A stretch of 27,411 nt of DNA, taken from assembly GCA_027623815.1 (NCBI GenBank), contig JAQBUV010000034.1:1-27411 (forward strand), read 5' to 3'. A program made the position numbers and the translations under genes. The stretch is from Casp-Chloro-G3 sp002816715. Lineage in GTDB: Bacteria; Chloroflexota; Dehalococcoidia; Lucifugimonadales; UBA3495. Shown here piece by piece: positions 15,996 to 23,692 of this stretch; position 1 is the stretch's first letter; each line of letters starts with the position of its first letter. The notes under the pieces were generated by a model. That model saw nothing but the letters and a program-made list of their open reading frames with translations, was not told the origin of the DNA and searched no databases.

Positions 15996-16973
15996 ATGGT
16001 AAAAATGGTAGACGAAACGGCGACGAGACCCACCAAATTAAGCACCGGGGTGGGCGGCAAACAGATCAATTTTCACCAACTGTACATCTTCTACGCGGTG
16101 GCCTCGCATCACAGCTTCTCCAGGGCGGCCGAAGCTCTGGAGATTACTCAACCCGCCGTGTCCATCCAGATTCAAGAACTGGAGAAGTCCCTGGGCGCAA
16201 CCCTGTTCCACCGGCGGACGCGGGGGCTTCGTCCCACCGAAATCGGCGAAACGGTATTCTCCTACGCTCAGCAGATATTTTCCTTGTCGGACAAACTGCT
16301 GGAAACAATCAATGAGATGCATGGCTTGCAATCGGGACGGCTTACCCTGGGGGCCAGCACCACTCCTGGAGAATATGTACTGCCCCTGGCGGTGGGCCAG
16401 TTCCGCCGCGACCACCCCGGCATTCAGGTGAATATGCACATCGCCAATACCAGGTCCATAGTCCAGAGCATTCAGAACCGGGAGATAGATCTGGGTATGG
16501 TGGGCGAACGCCCAGATCAGCCGTCCGACGACCTGGAGTTCATCGACTACATGACCGATGAGATCGTACTGGTGGCGGCTCCATCCCATCCAGCCACCCA
16601 GAGCGACAATCTAACGCTGCAGCAAGTGGTTGACCTGGGGCTGATTATCCGAGAAGAAGGTTCGGCGACGCGGAATACTGCCGCGCGATACTTCGCCGAT
16701 GCGGGAGTAGTTCCCGTCGTCGCCTTGAGCCTGGGCAGCAACCAGGCGGTAAAGCAGGCCGCTTTGGCTGGCGGCGGCATTGGCGTAATCTCACGGCTGG
16801 GGGTAACCGCTGAAGTCAAAGCCGGAATGTTAACCATTCTGAACGTTCCCGGCTGGGATTGCCGCCGACCGCTGATTCTGGTGCGACCCAAAGACCGCTA
16901 CCTTTCCCCAGCCCAAAGATCCTTCCTGGATTTTCTGGATACTGAACGATCAGCCTGGTCGGTTCAAGTATAA
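15996..16973 (+). CDS. LysR-family transcriptional regulator
   Basis: 325 aa. The N-terminal winged HTH (about residues 25-85) shows the classic LysR sequence: FYAVASHHSFSRAAEALEITQPAVS, then IQIQELEKSLGATLFHRR. A periplasmic-binding-protein-like effector domain follows from about 110 (GRLTLGASTTPGEYVLP) to the end. The HTH has a 23-residue polar N-terminal extension; a second in-frame ATG three codons later is possible. GGGG four to five bases upstream supports the ATG at 15996. Target and effector are unknown; resemblance is to the CysB/CbbR-like group. The tatD pairing gives no clue, and the divergent SUF operon is a possible target by position only. Confidence 0.92.
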   Translation: MVKMVDETATRPTKLSTGVGGKQINFHQLYIFYAVASHHSFSRAAEALEITQPAVSIQIQELEKSLGATLFHRRTRGLRPTEIGETVFSYAQQIFSLSDKLLETINEMHGLQSGRLTLGASTTPGEYVLPLAVGQFRRDHPGIQVNMHIANTRSIVQSIQNREIDLGMVGERPDQPSDDLEFIDYMTDEIVLVAAPSHPATQSDNLTLQQVVDLGLIIREEGSATRNTAARYFADAGVVPVVALSLGSNQAVKQAALAGGGIGVISRLGVTAEVKAGMLTILNVPGWDCRRPLILVRPKDRYLSPAQRSFLDFLDTERSAWSVQV

Positions 16974-17047
16974 TTGAGTTAACCGCCAATTAGATGGTGC
17001 GCGCCTGATTCATAGACCCAATCCCGCCAGATGCGTACAAATACACT

Positions 17048-17053
17048 AGGAGG
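17048..17053 (+). promoter_or_regulatory. Strong Shine-Dalgarno that sets an ACG start
   Basis: AGGAGG, a full anti-16S match, lies 6 nt upstream of ACG 17060-17062. That is the ideal spacing for initiation, and ACG is in frame with the methyltransferase. Confidence 0.7.
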
Positions 17054-17059
17054 CCCACT

Positions 17060-17710
17060 ACGGAACCGCAATTTCCGTCTCAGAATTTCCTGCGGGACGA
17101 CGAAGAGGACGACCGGGCATTTTATGCCGATGCCAGAAAGGTAGTCCACATTGACGATGGGGCTATCGCCACGGTGGGCAAGTTGTTCCGGGACTTCATC
17201 CCCGCCGACTCTACGGTCTTGGACTTGATGAGCAGTTGGCGGTCGCACTGGCCAGCGGGACACCCCAAGCAAAGGCTGGTCGGCCTGGGACTGAATGCCG
17301 AAGAGATGGCCGACAACCCAGACCTGGATGAGTATGTGATCCACAACGTCAACGAGCACCCGGAATTGCCCTTCACCGACGAAGCTTTTGACGCGGTGGT
17401 CATCACCGTATCGGTCCAGTACTTGACCCGCCCAATCGAGACCTTCCAACAGGTCAACCGCATCCTACGTCCGGGCGGGACATTCATCGTCTCCTTTTCT
17501 AACCGTATGTTCCACACCAAGGCGGTCAGTGTCTGGAAAAATTCCAATGATCGGAGTCACCTGGAACTGGTAGCGTCTTACCTGGACTACGCTGGCGGTT
17601 TTGAAGATATCAAAGGCGGACTGGCCAACCCCCAGGAAAGCCCCCCCGGAGACCCGCTGTTCGTGATGATGGGCAAGAAAGTTTCAGCCACTACCCACTC
17701 CCAAAACTGA
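17060..17710 (+). CDS. SAM-dependent methyltransferase (class I, putative), apparent ACG start
   Basis: 216 aa from the ACG. The reading frame is open from just after a TGA at 17006-17008, and the segment upstream of the first GTG (17174) is clearly protein-like: DDEEDDRAFYADARKVVHID is followed by DGAIATVGKLFRDFIP. No ATG, GTG or TTG occurs in frame between the TGA and 17174. The core has a methyltransferase-11-like shape: VLDLMSSWRSHWP in place of the glycine-rich motif I, an acidic HPELPFTDEAFDAVV motif II region, and RILRPGGTFIVSFSNR for motif III. The substrate is unknown. Starting at GTG 17174 would remove the conserved N-terminus. An authentic ATG mutated or misassembled to ACG is equally possible. 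Confidence 0.72.
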   Translation, partial: TEPQFPSQNFLRDDEEDDRAFYADARKVVHIDDGAIATVGKLFRDFIPADSTVLDLMSSWRSHWPAGHPKQRLVGLGLNAEEMADNPDLDEYVIHNVNEHPELPFTDEAFDAVVITVSVQYLTRPIETFQQVNRILRPGGTFIVSFSNRMFHTKAVSVWKNSNDRSHLELVASYLDYAGGFEDIKGGLANPQESPPGDPLFVMMGKKVSATTHSQN

Positions 17711-17730
17711 AACTTGCTCAGGTTGTATTC

Positions 17731-17860
17731 TCCGTCGCTCCGGCGCAAGCCAGAGCCCAGAGACGGCCTCTGCTTGATGCCGAAACGGCACTGGATTCCG
17801 GCGCAAGCCGGAATGACGCTGCTGAGGACTTTGGCAGATTTTGTACAAAGTCCAGCTAAG
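17731..17860 (+). repeat. Dispersed ~130-bp palindromic repeat, copy B
   Basis: Begins TCCGTCGCTCCGGCG, contains CCCAGAGACGG, then CACTGGATTCCGGC with the perfect hairpin ATTCCGGC-gcaa-GCCGGAAT (17795-17814), then ATGACGCTGCTGAGGAC, and ends GGCAGATTTTGTACAAAG plus AGCTAAG. It lies between the 3' ends of the methyltransferase and the MFS gene. Copies A and C match along the whole length. Confidence 0.8.
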
Positions 17861-17880
17861 AATCTGAGCATGCGCCCCGG

Positions 17881-19215
17881 TCAACCTTCTTCCGTCAGCC
17901 CTAACGCCCTGCCCGCCGGACGGCCCGGTGGTGTGGCGGCCAGCACCACCAGCGCGGCCAGCGACACCGTCACCGCAAAGGCCGAAAAGGGAATCCAATA
18001 AGACTGGGTGTAGTCGAACATCAGCCCAGCGATCAACGGCCCCATCACCTGCCCGCTGATCTGCGCTCCAATTGTCAAGCCTCTGATGCTGCCCAGATAC
18101 TGCCTGCCGTAGTAGTCGGCGTAGATCAGGCGCAGCACCAGATGAAACCCACCGACCGCCATGCCCAAAATGAATGCCGATGGCGCTCCACCGATCATTG
18201 TCGAGCTAGAAGCAATGCCGATGGTGCCGGTTGCCGCCATGAACCCTGCCGCCGATAACAGGAACCGTAAGGGAATACGACGAGCCAGGGTCGCCCACAT
18301 AATCACACCAATAGTCTGAGCAATGGCGAAGGTGCTGGCGGTGAGGGCGGCGGCGGGGCCGGGCACTCCCTGGTTAATGAAGTGGGCCACCTGATGCAGA
18401 CTCACTCCAGCCTGCACAATGAACCCAGCCACCGAAAAGAGAGCCAAAATCCAGAAGGCGCGGGTGTGCATCGCCTCCCGAACGGTTAAATTCAACTCCG
18501 AGCGGGCGTCGGTTGGTCGAGTCGCAGGTTGCGCCGCAGGTTGTCCTGGTGCCAGATCAACGTCGGTCGGTCGGGGACTGGATGTCCCGTCTACTTCCAG
18601 TCCAATATCCTCAGGACGCCGCACCATCAACAGCAAGACCGGCAACACTCCTATTGCCAGGGTGTACATCCCCAACGCGGCCCAACTGGTGCGCCAGCCC
18701 CAGCCGCTGATGATGACCTGGGCCACCAGAGGTATGGATGCGAGGCCAATGCCCTGCCAGATGCTGAGCAACGCCAGCGCAAAGGGTCGGCGGCGAATGA
18801 ACCAGTTGCTGATGGCGGTGGAGGTGCCCAGTTCCAATGGCCCGGCGAAGACGGCGCGCCCCGGAATGTACAGCGAATAAAACATCCATTGCTGAGTGAC
18901 CAGCGATAGGCCGATGCCGCAGATTCCGGCAATGGTTGAGATGATCGCCAGCACAACGCCGGAGCCGTAGCGGTCGATGATCCGTCCGGCGAAGGGAGAC
19001 ATGAACACCGCGCACAGTCCGCCCAGGCTGACCGCGCCGGAGAAGAAACCATGCGACCAGCCAAACTCCTCGGTCATCGGCACCAGGAATACTGACAAAG
19101 TCGCCACCGACATCAGGGGCCGGGACGAGAAGGAGATTCCGATGGCGCTGCCAAAGATTACCCAGCCATAATAGAAGGGGAGGGCGCGGGCCAGCCGCGA
19201 CTGTAATTGACGCAT
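17881..19215 (-). CDS. MFS transporter, OFA/monocarboxylate-like
   Basis: 444-aa inner-membrane carrier with 12 predicted membrane segments in two halves split by a polar loop (about residues 205-245, rich in Pro, Ala and Arg). The N-terminus reads FYYGWVIFGSAIGISFSSRP, the YYGW entry typical of the OFA (oxalate/formate antiporter) and MCT-like groups. A motif-A-like loop PFAGRIIDRYGSG follows helix 2. The substrate is probably an organic anion but is unproven. The ribosome site before the ATG at 19215 is weak. uspA lies 62 bp upstream on the same strand and may be co-transcribed. Confidence 0.88.
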   Translation of the reverse strand: MRQLQSRLARALPFYYGWVIFGSAIGISFSSRPLMSVATLSVFLVPMTEEFGWSHGFFSGAVSLGGLCAVFMSPFAGRIIDRYGSGVVLAIISTIAGICGIGLSLVTQQWMFYSLYIPGRAVFAGPLELGTSTAISNWFIRRRPFALALLSIWQGIGLASIPLVAQVIISGWGWRTSWAALGMYTLAIGVLPVLLLMVRRPEDIGLEVDGTSSPRPTDVDLAPGQPAAQPATRPTDARSELNLTVREAMHTRAFWILALFSVAGFIVQAGVSLHQVAHFINQGVPGPAAALTASTFAIAQTIGVIMWATLARRIPLRFLLSAAGFMAATGTIGIASSSTMIGGAPSAFILGMAVGGFHLVLRLIYADYYGRQYLGSIRGLTIGAQISGQVMGPLIAGLMFDYTQSYWIPFSAFAVTVSLAALVVLAATPPGRPAGRALGLTEEG

Positions 19216-19277
19216 TAGGGAAATGCCAGCCTCGCCGGTGTTGATATACGACTGTTATTCGGAATCACCGTAGGGAG

Positions 19278-19748
19278 CTAATCCGCCGGTGGAATCGCCA
19301 GGACCGGCAAGTGTCCGGCGCGGAGCACACGGTCGGTGGTGCTGCCCAGCAAAAAGCGTTGAATTCCGCCCTGACCTCGGGTGCTAATTACAATAAGGTC
19401 TCCGCCCTTTTCTTCAGCGTATCGGACAACATTTTCCGAGGCAGCGCCCTGCAAAACCGCCATTTCAACCGTGATTCCTTCGGAAGTCAGTCGCGACTTC
19501 ACTTCTTTCAAGTAGTGATCGGCTCTGGCTATTCGGGCGTTGATCAATTGTTCGGCGACTCCTAGGGAGTACTCCGCGGCGCCGACACTGTCCCCAGCGC
19601 TGCGGGCCAGGTCAACTTCCTCGGAACGGGACACCACCTGTATCAGATGCAAGGTCGCGCCAAAAGCTTTCGCCAGTCCCTGGGCATGGGGCAGCGCACG
19701 TTCAGAATCTGCCGACCCATCCAGTGGAACCACAATGTTCCCGTACAT
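19278..19748 (-). CDS. Universal stress protein, UspA family
   Basis: 156-aa single Usp domain. It opens YGNIVVPLDGSADSERAL with the Asp that contacts adenine, and ends with the nucleotide-binding segment STRGQGG...LLGSTTDRVLRAGHLPVL, so it belongs to the ATP-binding subgroup. Usp proteins help survival under starvation and other stresses; the exact role is unknown. The ATG at 19748 has GGAGG about 9 nt upstream. A sigma70-like promoter lies about 50-75 bp upstream. It precedes the MFS gene on the same strand. Confidence 0.93.
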   Translation of the reverse strand: MYGNIVVPLDGSADSERALPHAQGLAKAFGATLHLIQVVSRSEEVDLARSAGDSVGAAEYSLGVAEQLINARIARADHYLKEVKSRLTSEGITVEMAVLQGAASENVVRYAEEKGGDLIVISTRGQGGIQRFLLGSTTDRVLRAGHLPVLAIPPAD

Positions 19749-19796
19749 AATCCCTCCTCCATTCGCCGCTCCGCGATCGCCAATCGGCCTGGACTG

Positions 19797-19825
19797 ATGA
19801 TAGGTTTAGCGGGTTGGGGTGTCAA
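19797..19825 (-). promoter_or_regulatory. uspA promoter
   Basis: Minus strand: TTGACA (19825-19820), 17-bp spacer, TATCAT (19802-19797). The -35 is perfect and the -10 has one mismatch. The predicted start is about 40 nt before the uspA ATG. Confidence 0.65.
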
Positions 19826-19886
19826 ACCCGAACCATTTCGGCGTGAAGATATCGCCCCAAGGGTTTAAGATGTATCAGTGTCTAAA

Positions 19887-19912
19887 TAACGACTAATTAA
19901 CGACTAATTAAT
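19887..19912. repeat. 11-bp tandem repeat in the nadE leader
   Basis: TAACGACTAAT occurs twice head to tail (19887-19897, 19898-19908), followed by TAAT, so 2.4 units. It ends about 12 bp before the nadE ATG, next to the GGAGAG ribosome site. The unit is one DNA helical turn, so it might present two identical binding sites on one face; slippage is the simpler origin. Confidence 0.85.
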
Positions 19913-19924
19913 CTCGGAGAGTGC

Positions 19925-21667
19925 ATGGTCCGCAAATTTCGCCTGGCCCTAGCCCAGATCAACTCCACCGTGGGAGATATCCCCGGCAATACCGCCAAGA
20001 TCATTGAGTACATTGAACGCGCCCGGGAAGCTCAGGCAGACCTGGTTGCCTTCCCAGAACTGGCCATCACCGGCTACCCGCCGGAGGACTTGCTGTTCAA
20101 GACCTCGTTCCTGCAAGCCAACGTCGAGGCCATGCACCGGGTGGTCGCCGCCGCCAAGGGCATCGCGTTAGTGGTGGGTTACGTGGAATTGGGATCGGAC
20201 ATTGCCAACGCCGCCGCCATCGGTTACGACGGGCAACTCATCGATACCTACCAGAAAATGTACCTGCCCAACTATGGGGTATTCGACGAAGACCGCTACT
20301 TCCGCCGGGGCGACACCTGCCCGGTGTACACCATCAACGGCACCGTGGTGGGCGTGAACATCTGCGAGGACATCTGGTATCCGGTCGGTTCCATTGCGGT
20401 GCAGCGGGAGGCCGGCGCCGAGGTAATTGTCAATATTAACGCCTCGCCCTTCCACGCGGGAAAGCGGGTCTATCGGGAGAAGATGATCGCCACCCGCGCC
20501 GCCGACAACGAGTTGTTCGTCGCCTACGTGAACACCGTGGGCGGCCAGGATGAGTTGGTGTTTGATGGGGCCAGCCTGATTTATGATATGGACGGCGAGT
20601 TGGTCGCCCGGGGTAATGCCTTTGCCGAAGAGTTAATCGTCACCGACCTGGACATAGAGTCAGTATTCCGCTCCCGTTTGCGAGACCCGCGTCCCCGCAA
20701 AGAGAACCCGACCATCCTACGCGAAATCGGCAAGCCGCGCAGCATCCATGTCTCCGACTTCCAACCGCGACAGCGGGAGCACTTACCCATCTCTGACCTG
20801 CGGGATACTATGGACGACGTAGAAGAAGTCTACCGGGCGCTGGTGATGGGCACCCGCGACTACCTCCACAAGTCGGGATTCAGCAAGGTGGTCATCGGAC
20901 TGTCGGGCGGTATTGACTCGGCCCTCACCGCGGTCGTCGCGGTAGACGCCCTGGGCCGCGAAAACGTGGTGGGCGTGGGCATGCCCTCCCGCTACTCTTC
21001 CGAGGGCAGCCTCAGTGACTCCAAAGAACTGGCCGATAAGCTGGGCATCCCTTTCTGGGTAGTTCCCATCGAACCAGCCCACATCGCCTTCACCGACATG
21101 CTGGAGCAGCAGTTCCAGGGCACACAGCCCAACGTGGCCGAGGAAAACGTGCAGGCCAGAATCCGTGGCAACATTCTGATGACCATCTCCAACAAGTTTG
21201 GCTGGATGGTGCTGACCACCGGCAACAAGAGCGAGATGGCAATGGGATACGCCACTCTCTACGGCGACATGGCTGGCGGGTTTGCGGTGATTAAGGACGT
21301 GCCGAAAACCCTGGTATACGAGCTTTGCCGCTGGCGCAATCAGCACGGCGAGCCGAGTGACCCTATCCCAGAGACCATCATCGACAAAGCCCCCAGCGCC
21401 GAGTTGCGGCCCGACCAGACCGATCAGGACACATTGCCGCCCTACGACAAGCTGGACCCGATTGTGAAGGCTTACGTTGAAGAGGACTACAGCCTGCAAG
21501 AAATGGTGGAGATGGGCCACGACCCCGAGGCGGTGCGGCAGGTAATCACCTTTGTTGACCGCAATGAGTACAAGCGTCGCCAGGCCCCGCCCGGCGTCAA
21601 GATTACTCCCCGCGCTTTCGGCAAAGACCGTCGGCTGCCCATTGTCAACCGCTACCGCCAGTTCTAG
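19925..21667 (+). CDS. nadE: Glutamine-dependent NAD(+) synthetase
   Basis: Final step of NAD synthesis: amidation of nicotinate adenine dinucleotide using ammonia from glutamine. 580 aa, two domains. The N-terminal nitrilase-type glutaminase has the Glu45-Lys111-Cys147 triad (FPELAITGYPPEDL, TYQKMYLPNYGVFDE, GVNICEDIW). The C-terminal synthetase has the PP-loop SGGIDSAL at 327-334 and the TTGNKSEMAMGYATLYGDMAGG segment. The C-terminus PRAFGKDRRLPIVNRYR is typical. The ATG at 19925 has GGAGAG a few bases upstream. It is divergent from uspA; the 5' leader carries an 11-bp tandem repeat. Confidence 0.97.
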   Translation: MVRKFRLALAQINSTVGDIPGNTAKIIEYIERAREAQADLVAFPELAITGYPPEDLLFKTSFLQANVEAMHRVVAAAKGIALVVGYVELGSDIANAAAIGYDGQLIDTYQKMYLPNYGVFDEDRYFRRGDTCPVYTINGTVVGVNICEDIWYPVGSIAVQREAGAEVIVNINASPFHAGKRVYREKMIATRAADNELFVAYVNTVGGQDELVFDGASLIYDMDGELVARGNAFAEELIVTDLDIESVFRSRLRDPRPRKENPTILREIGKPRSIHVSDFQPRQREHLPISDLRDTMDDVEEVYRALVMGTRDYLHKSGFSKVVIGLSGGIDSALTAVVAVDALGRENVVGVGMPSRYSSEGSLSDSKELADKLGIPFWVVPIEPAHIAFTDMLEQQFQGTQPNVAEENVQARIRGNILMTISNKFGWMVLTTGNKSEMAMGYATLYGDMAGGFAVIKDVPKTLVYELCRWRNQHGEPSDPIPETIIDKAPSAELRPDQTDQDTLPPYDKLDPIVKAYVEEDYSLQEMVEMGHDPEAVRQVITFVDRNEYKRRQAPPGVKITPRAFGKDRRLPIVNRYRQF

Positions 21668-21700
21668 TCCGCAATAGCTCGACTATAGCTTCGCCCGCGC

Positions 21701-21835
21701 TTAGCTCGACGTTGTAATAAGTCTGCCAACGTCCTGAGCAGCGTCATTGCGGTGTAGGCCGGAATCCAGCGAAGTCCCGTCATCAACCAGGCGCCGTCTC
21801 TGGGCTTCGGCTTTCGCCGGAGCGGCGGGGGAAAC
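21701..21835 (-). repeat. Dispersed ~130-bp palindromic repeat, copy C (inverted)
   Basis: Reverse complement matches copy B throughout: CTCCGGCGAAAGCC, CCCAGAGACGG, GCTGGATTCCGGC, ATGACGCTGCTCAGGAC, GTTGGCAGA, and TTACAACGTC..AGCTAAG at the end. Here the hairpin near the start (GCTCCGGC-gaaa-GCCGAAGC) is nearly perfect while the second hairpin has decayed. It sits directly after nadE. Confidence 0.8.
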
Positions 21836-21891
21836 TTCTCTGCCTTTCGCTCCCAACCCAACCGGTTCCAGTTCGTCGCGCTTCCTCCATT

Positions 21892-21934
21892 CTTGTATAT
21901 ATGGTTGACACATCGACTATAATATCGATACAAG
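21892..21934 (+). promoter_or_regulatory. XRE gene promoter with nested inverted repeats
   Basis: TTGTAT (21893-21898) and TATAAT (21918-21923) are 19 bp apart; a TTGACA at 21905 is also present but is too close to this -10. The -10 is the centre of ATCGA-N8-TCGAT (21912-21929), and the whole promoter lies between CTTGTAT (21892-21898) and ATACAAG (21928-21934). Such dyads over a -10 are typical of autorepression by the XRE protein it drives. Confidence 0.55.
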
Positions 21935-21977
21935 CTGATTACGGGATTGATACGAAGGCGGTAGATGGGCGAGTGCA

Positions 21978-22184
21978 ATGAGCGAACAATTAAAAGTTCT
22001 CCGACAACGGCGCGCTTTGTCCCTTAGTGAGTTGGCCCAACTGAGCAACGTAGGTCGTGTGACGATCAACCGAATTGAAAACGGGAAGCAGAAACCGATG
22101 CCCCGCACCATTCGGAGACTGGCTCAGGCGCTTCAAGTCAGCGTGGAAGAACTAACCAGTGATCAGGGTCGGCTCATCCAGTAA
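21978..22184 (+). CDS. Small XRE-family HTH regulator
   Basis: 68 aa, essentially one Cro/C1-type HTH: LKVLRQRRALSLSELAQLSN, then VGRVTINRIENGKQKPMPRTIRRLAQALQVSVEEL. No effector domain. Its own promoter carries dyads that could be its operator. The next gene, a zinc-ribbon protein, starts 139 bp downstream on the same strand, so the two may form a unit. XRE proteins of this size are found as antitoxins, plasmid/phage repressors and small regulators; nothing here distinguishes these, and no toxin-like partner is recognised. Confidence 0.9.
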   Translation: MSEQLKVLRQRRALSLSELAQLSNVGRVTINRIENGKQKPMPRTIRRLAQALQVSVEELTSDQGRLIQ

Positions 22185-22323
22185 GATTTACGGCCCAATG
22201 CCAATGTTGAGAGCGCGGTCGCTGGCAAGGCCGCCATTACATTCGCACGTTAATACCGCGCTGATCGCAAAGATAAAGTAGGATAAAATAGACAATATGC
22301 AAAATAATGAAAGGAGCAACGAA

Positions 22324-22896
22324 ATGGAACGCGGATCGTATTGTTACTTTTGTGGGACTCAGCTAGTTAAGGTGGAGAATGATCCGTTTGGGACTTGCTA
22401 CGAGTGCTTCAAATGCCCTCCGGTAACCCATTGGCGGTGGAATGAAGACACCGAGTTCTTGCAGCTATACGTAGCTGGGGAACGTTGCCCTTATTGCCAC
22501 CTGCAAGTGCCGGATGCTGATTCGGACGCACGTACTCCCGCCGAGAGACAGGCTCCAGTCGCACCTGCCCCCGTAGCGACGCCCGTCCCGTCAAAAGCTC
22601 CTGCTTCGGCTGCGCCTACTCCTGCGGCAACGCCTGCGCCATCAGATGCTCCTGCTTCGGTTGGAGAGCCTGAACCCACGGCACAACAAGCCAAGAAACC
22701 GGGGAAACCAGTGACGGTTGACGACGTTCTGTGGGGATCAGTGGTCGAGTGGTGCCGCGCCAATAATGACCACGACACCCGCAATCACCACAATTGCAGC
22801 AAGGAACTGGCCCGAATGCAAGCCAAAGGAGATCTGGTGGTCGTTTGGCACAACCGTGACCGCATCCCAGGCACCGGGGAGCTAATTCAGGCGTAA
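22324..22896 (+). CDS. Zinc-ribbon protein with Pro/Ala-rich linker, unknown function
   Basis: 190 aa from the ATG at 22324, chosen because AGGAG lies 7-8 nt upstream; an ATG at 22297 would add nine polar residues with no ribosome site. The N-terminal ~65 residues carry CYFCG, TCYECFKC and CPYC, enough for one or two treble-clef/rubredoxin-like zinc sites. A ~60-residue Ala/Pro/Thr linker follows with an internal 17-aa duplication (VATPVPSKAPAS against AATPAPSDAPAS). The C-terminal ~65 residues form a separate compact domain (VTVDDVLWGSVVEWCRANND...) with a His/Cys cluster NHHNCSKEL and a KGDLVVVWHN strand. I do not recognise the family. It is followed by a repeat and a strong terminator. Confidence 0.75.
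   Translation: MERGSYCYFCGTQLVKVENDPFGTCYECFKCPPVTHWRWNEDTEFLQLYVAGERCPYCHLQVPDADSDARTPAERQAPVAPAPVATPVPSKAPASAAPTPAATPAPSDAPASVGEPEPTAQQAKKPGKPVTVDDVLWGSVVEWCRANNDHDTRNHHNCSKELARMQAKGDLVVVWHNRDRIPGTGELIQA
22576..22663 (+). repeat. 51-bp tandem duplication encoding a Pro/Ala linker
   Basis: GCGACGCCCGTCCC at 22576 recurs as GCAACGCCTGCGCC at 22627, and the following GCTCCTGCTTCGG is identical in both. The 51-bp period is 17 codons, so the reading frame is kept and the linker lengthens in steps. Confidence 0.75.
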
Positions 22897-22962
22897 ATCA
22901 GCCAACGACGCGGTTCGACAAGCCTGTCCCTTCGATAAAACTCTGGGCAGGCTCTGAGCTTG

Positions 22963-23027
22963 CCGAAGGGTTCACCACGAGCGGCTCGTCACTCGGAACC
23001 CGTTCATCCTGAGCCTGTCGAAGGATG
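22963..23027 (+). repeat. Palindromic repeat (family 3, copy 2)
   Basis: Carries TTCACCACGAGCGG, a GGAACCCGTTCATCCTGAG block and CCTGTCGAAGGAT, the reverse complement of the 8932-9000 copy with a few changes. Upstream, 22911-22962 contains further broken pieces of the same family (GGTTCGACAAGCCTG). It lies between the zinc-ribbon stop and its terminator. Confidence 0.65.
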
Positions 23028-23061
23028 CAGCGAGAGAGATTAACTGATTATTCGGCAAGTG

Positions 23062-23108
23062 CTAGAGAGGGCAACCCGATTTTTCTGAGTTGCCCTCTCT
23101 AGTTTTTA
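23062..23108 (+). terminator. Strong intrinsic terminator
   Basis: CTAGAGAGGGCAAC (23062-23075) pairs perfectly with GTTGCCCTCTCTAG (23089-23102), a 14-bp stem with a 13-nt loop, followed at once by TTTTTAT. The T-run is on the plus strand, so it terminates the XRE/zinc-ribbon transcript and not the convergent RidA gene. Confidence 0.92.
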
Positions 23109-23141
23109 TAACCCTTAAATGCCCCGAACCCTTGTTCCCCT

Positions 23142-23606
23142 CTAGCCGTTCACCTCAACAACCATCTCCACCTCCACGCAACTGCCCCGGGGCAGGCCGC
23201 CCATGCCCACCGCAGACCGCGCGTGCCGTCCGGCGTTTCCGTACAACTCCACCAGTAAATCGGACGCGCCGTTGGCCACCACAAAGTGCCGGTCAAATTC
23301 CGGGTCGGCGTTGACCATCACCAGCAGCTTCAGCACCTGCTTCACATTGTCCAGGTCGCTGATGGAGTCCTTGATGCTGGCCAGGCAGTTAATCGTCGCT
23401 AATCTGGCCGCGTCATACCCCTGCTCGACAGTTACCTCCCGACCCACCTTGCCTGGGTAAAGCACCGTCCCATCGGGCTTGCGGGGCAAGTGACCGGCGA
23501 CAAAAAGCAGGTTGCCCGATCTCTGAACCTGTACAAAATTGGCCAGCGGCGCCGACGGTGCCACCAGATTGACGCCCATTGCGGAAATTTTCTGCTCAAT
23601 CTGCAT
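23142..23606 (-). CDS. RidA/YjgF family protein
   Basis: 154 aa, the longer RidA subgroup. Core RidA proteins deaminate reactive enamine/imine intermediates formed by PLP enzymes. The conserved Arg130 in ARSAVGMGGLPRG and Glu146 in CVEVEMVVEV, which hold the substrate carboxylate in RidA, are present. The N-terminal LLFVAGHLPR strand and GYDAARLATINCLASIKD helix match the family. The ATG at 23606 has GAGG five bases upstream. It lies 86 bp downstream of the cupin gene and convergent to the zinc-ribbon gene. Function beyond the family level is not assigned; enzymatically silent members exist. Confidence 0.9.
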   Translation of the reverse strand: MQIEQKISAMGVNLVAPSAPLANFVQVQRSGNLLFVAGHLPRKPDGTVLYPGKVGREVTVEQGYDAARLATINCLASIKDSISDLDNVKQVLKLLVMVNADPEFDRHFVVANGASDLLVELYGNAGRHARSAVGMGGLPRGSCVEVEMVVEVNG

Positions 23607-23692
23607 CTCAACCTCGCGAAAATATATTTCCGCTAACGATCTGGTTGGCGGACAATCATATTACATTTACCGTTACATGTATCCGACGGGGA

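Larger units (their letters stand above)
21668..21977. other. Intergenic region nadE to XRE gene
   Basis: 310 bp. The first half is occupied by the inverted copy C of the dispersed repeat (21701-21835); the right part holds the XRE promoter with nested inverted repeats (21892-21934). No gene with coding character was seen. Confidence 0.6.

Noticed and set aside
17174..17176. GTG 17174 as the methyltransferase start
   Set aside because: It would drop 38 protein-like residues and has no Shine-Dalgarno; the AGGAGG/ACG pair upstream explains the frame better.
20783..21520. 245-aa minus-strand open frame opposite nadE
   Set aside because: Shadow of the synthetase domain; His/Val-rich and without motifs.
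23062..23102. Bidirectional terminator also serving ridA
   Set aside because: The T-run is on the plus side only; on the minus strand no T-run follows the stem.
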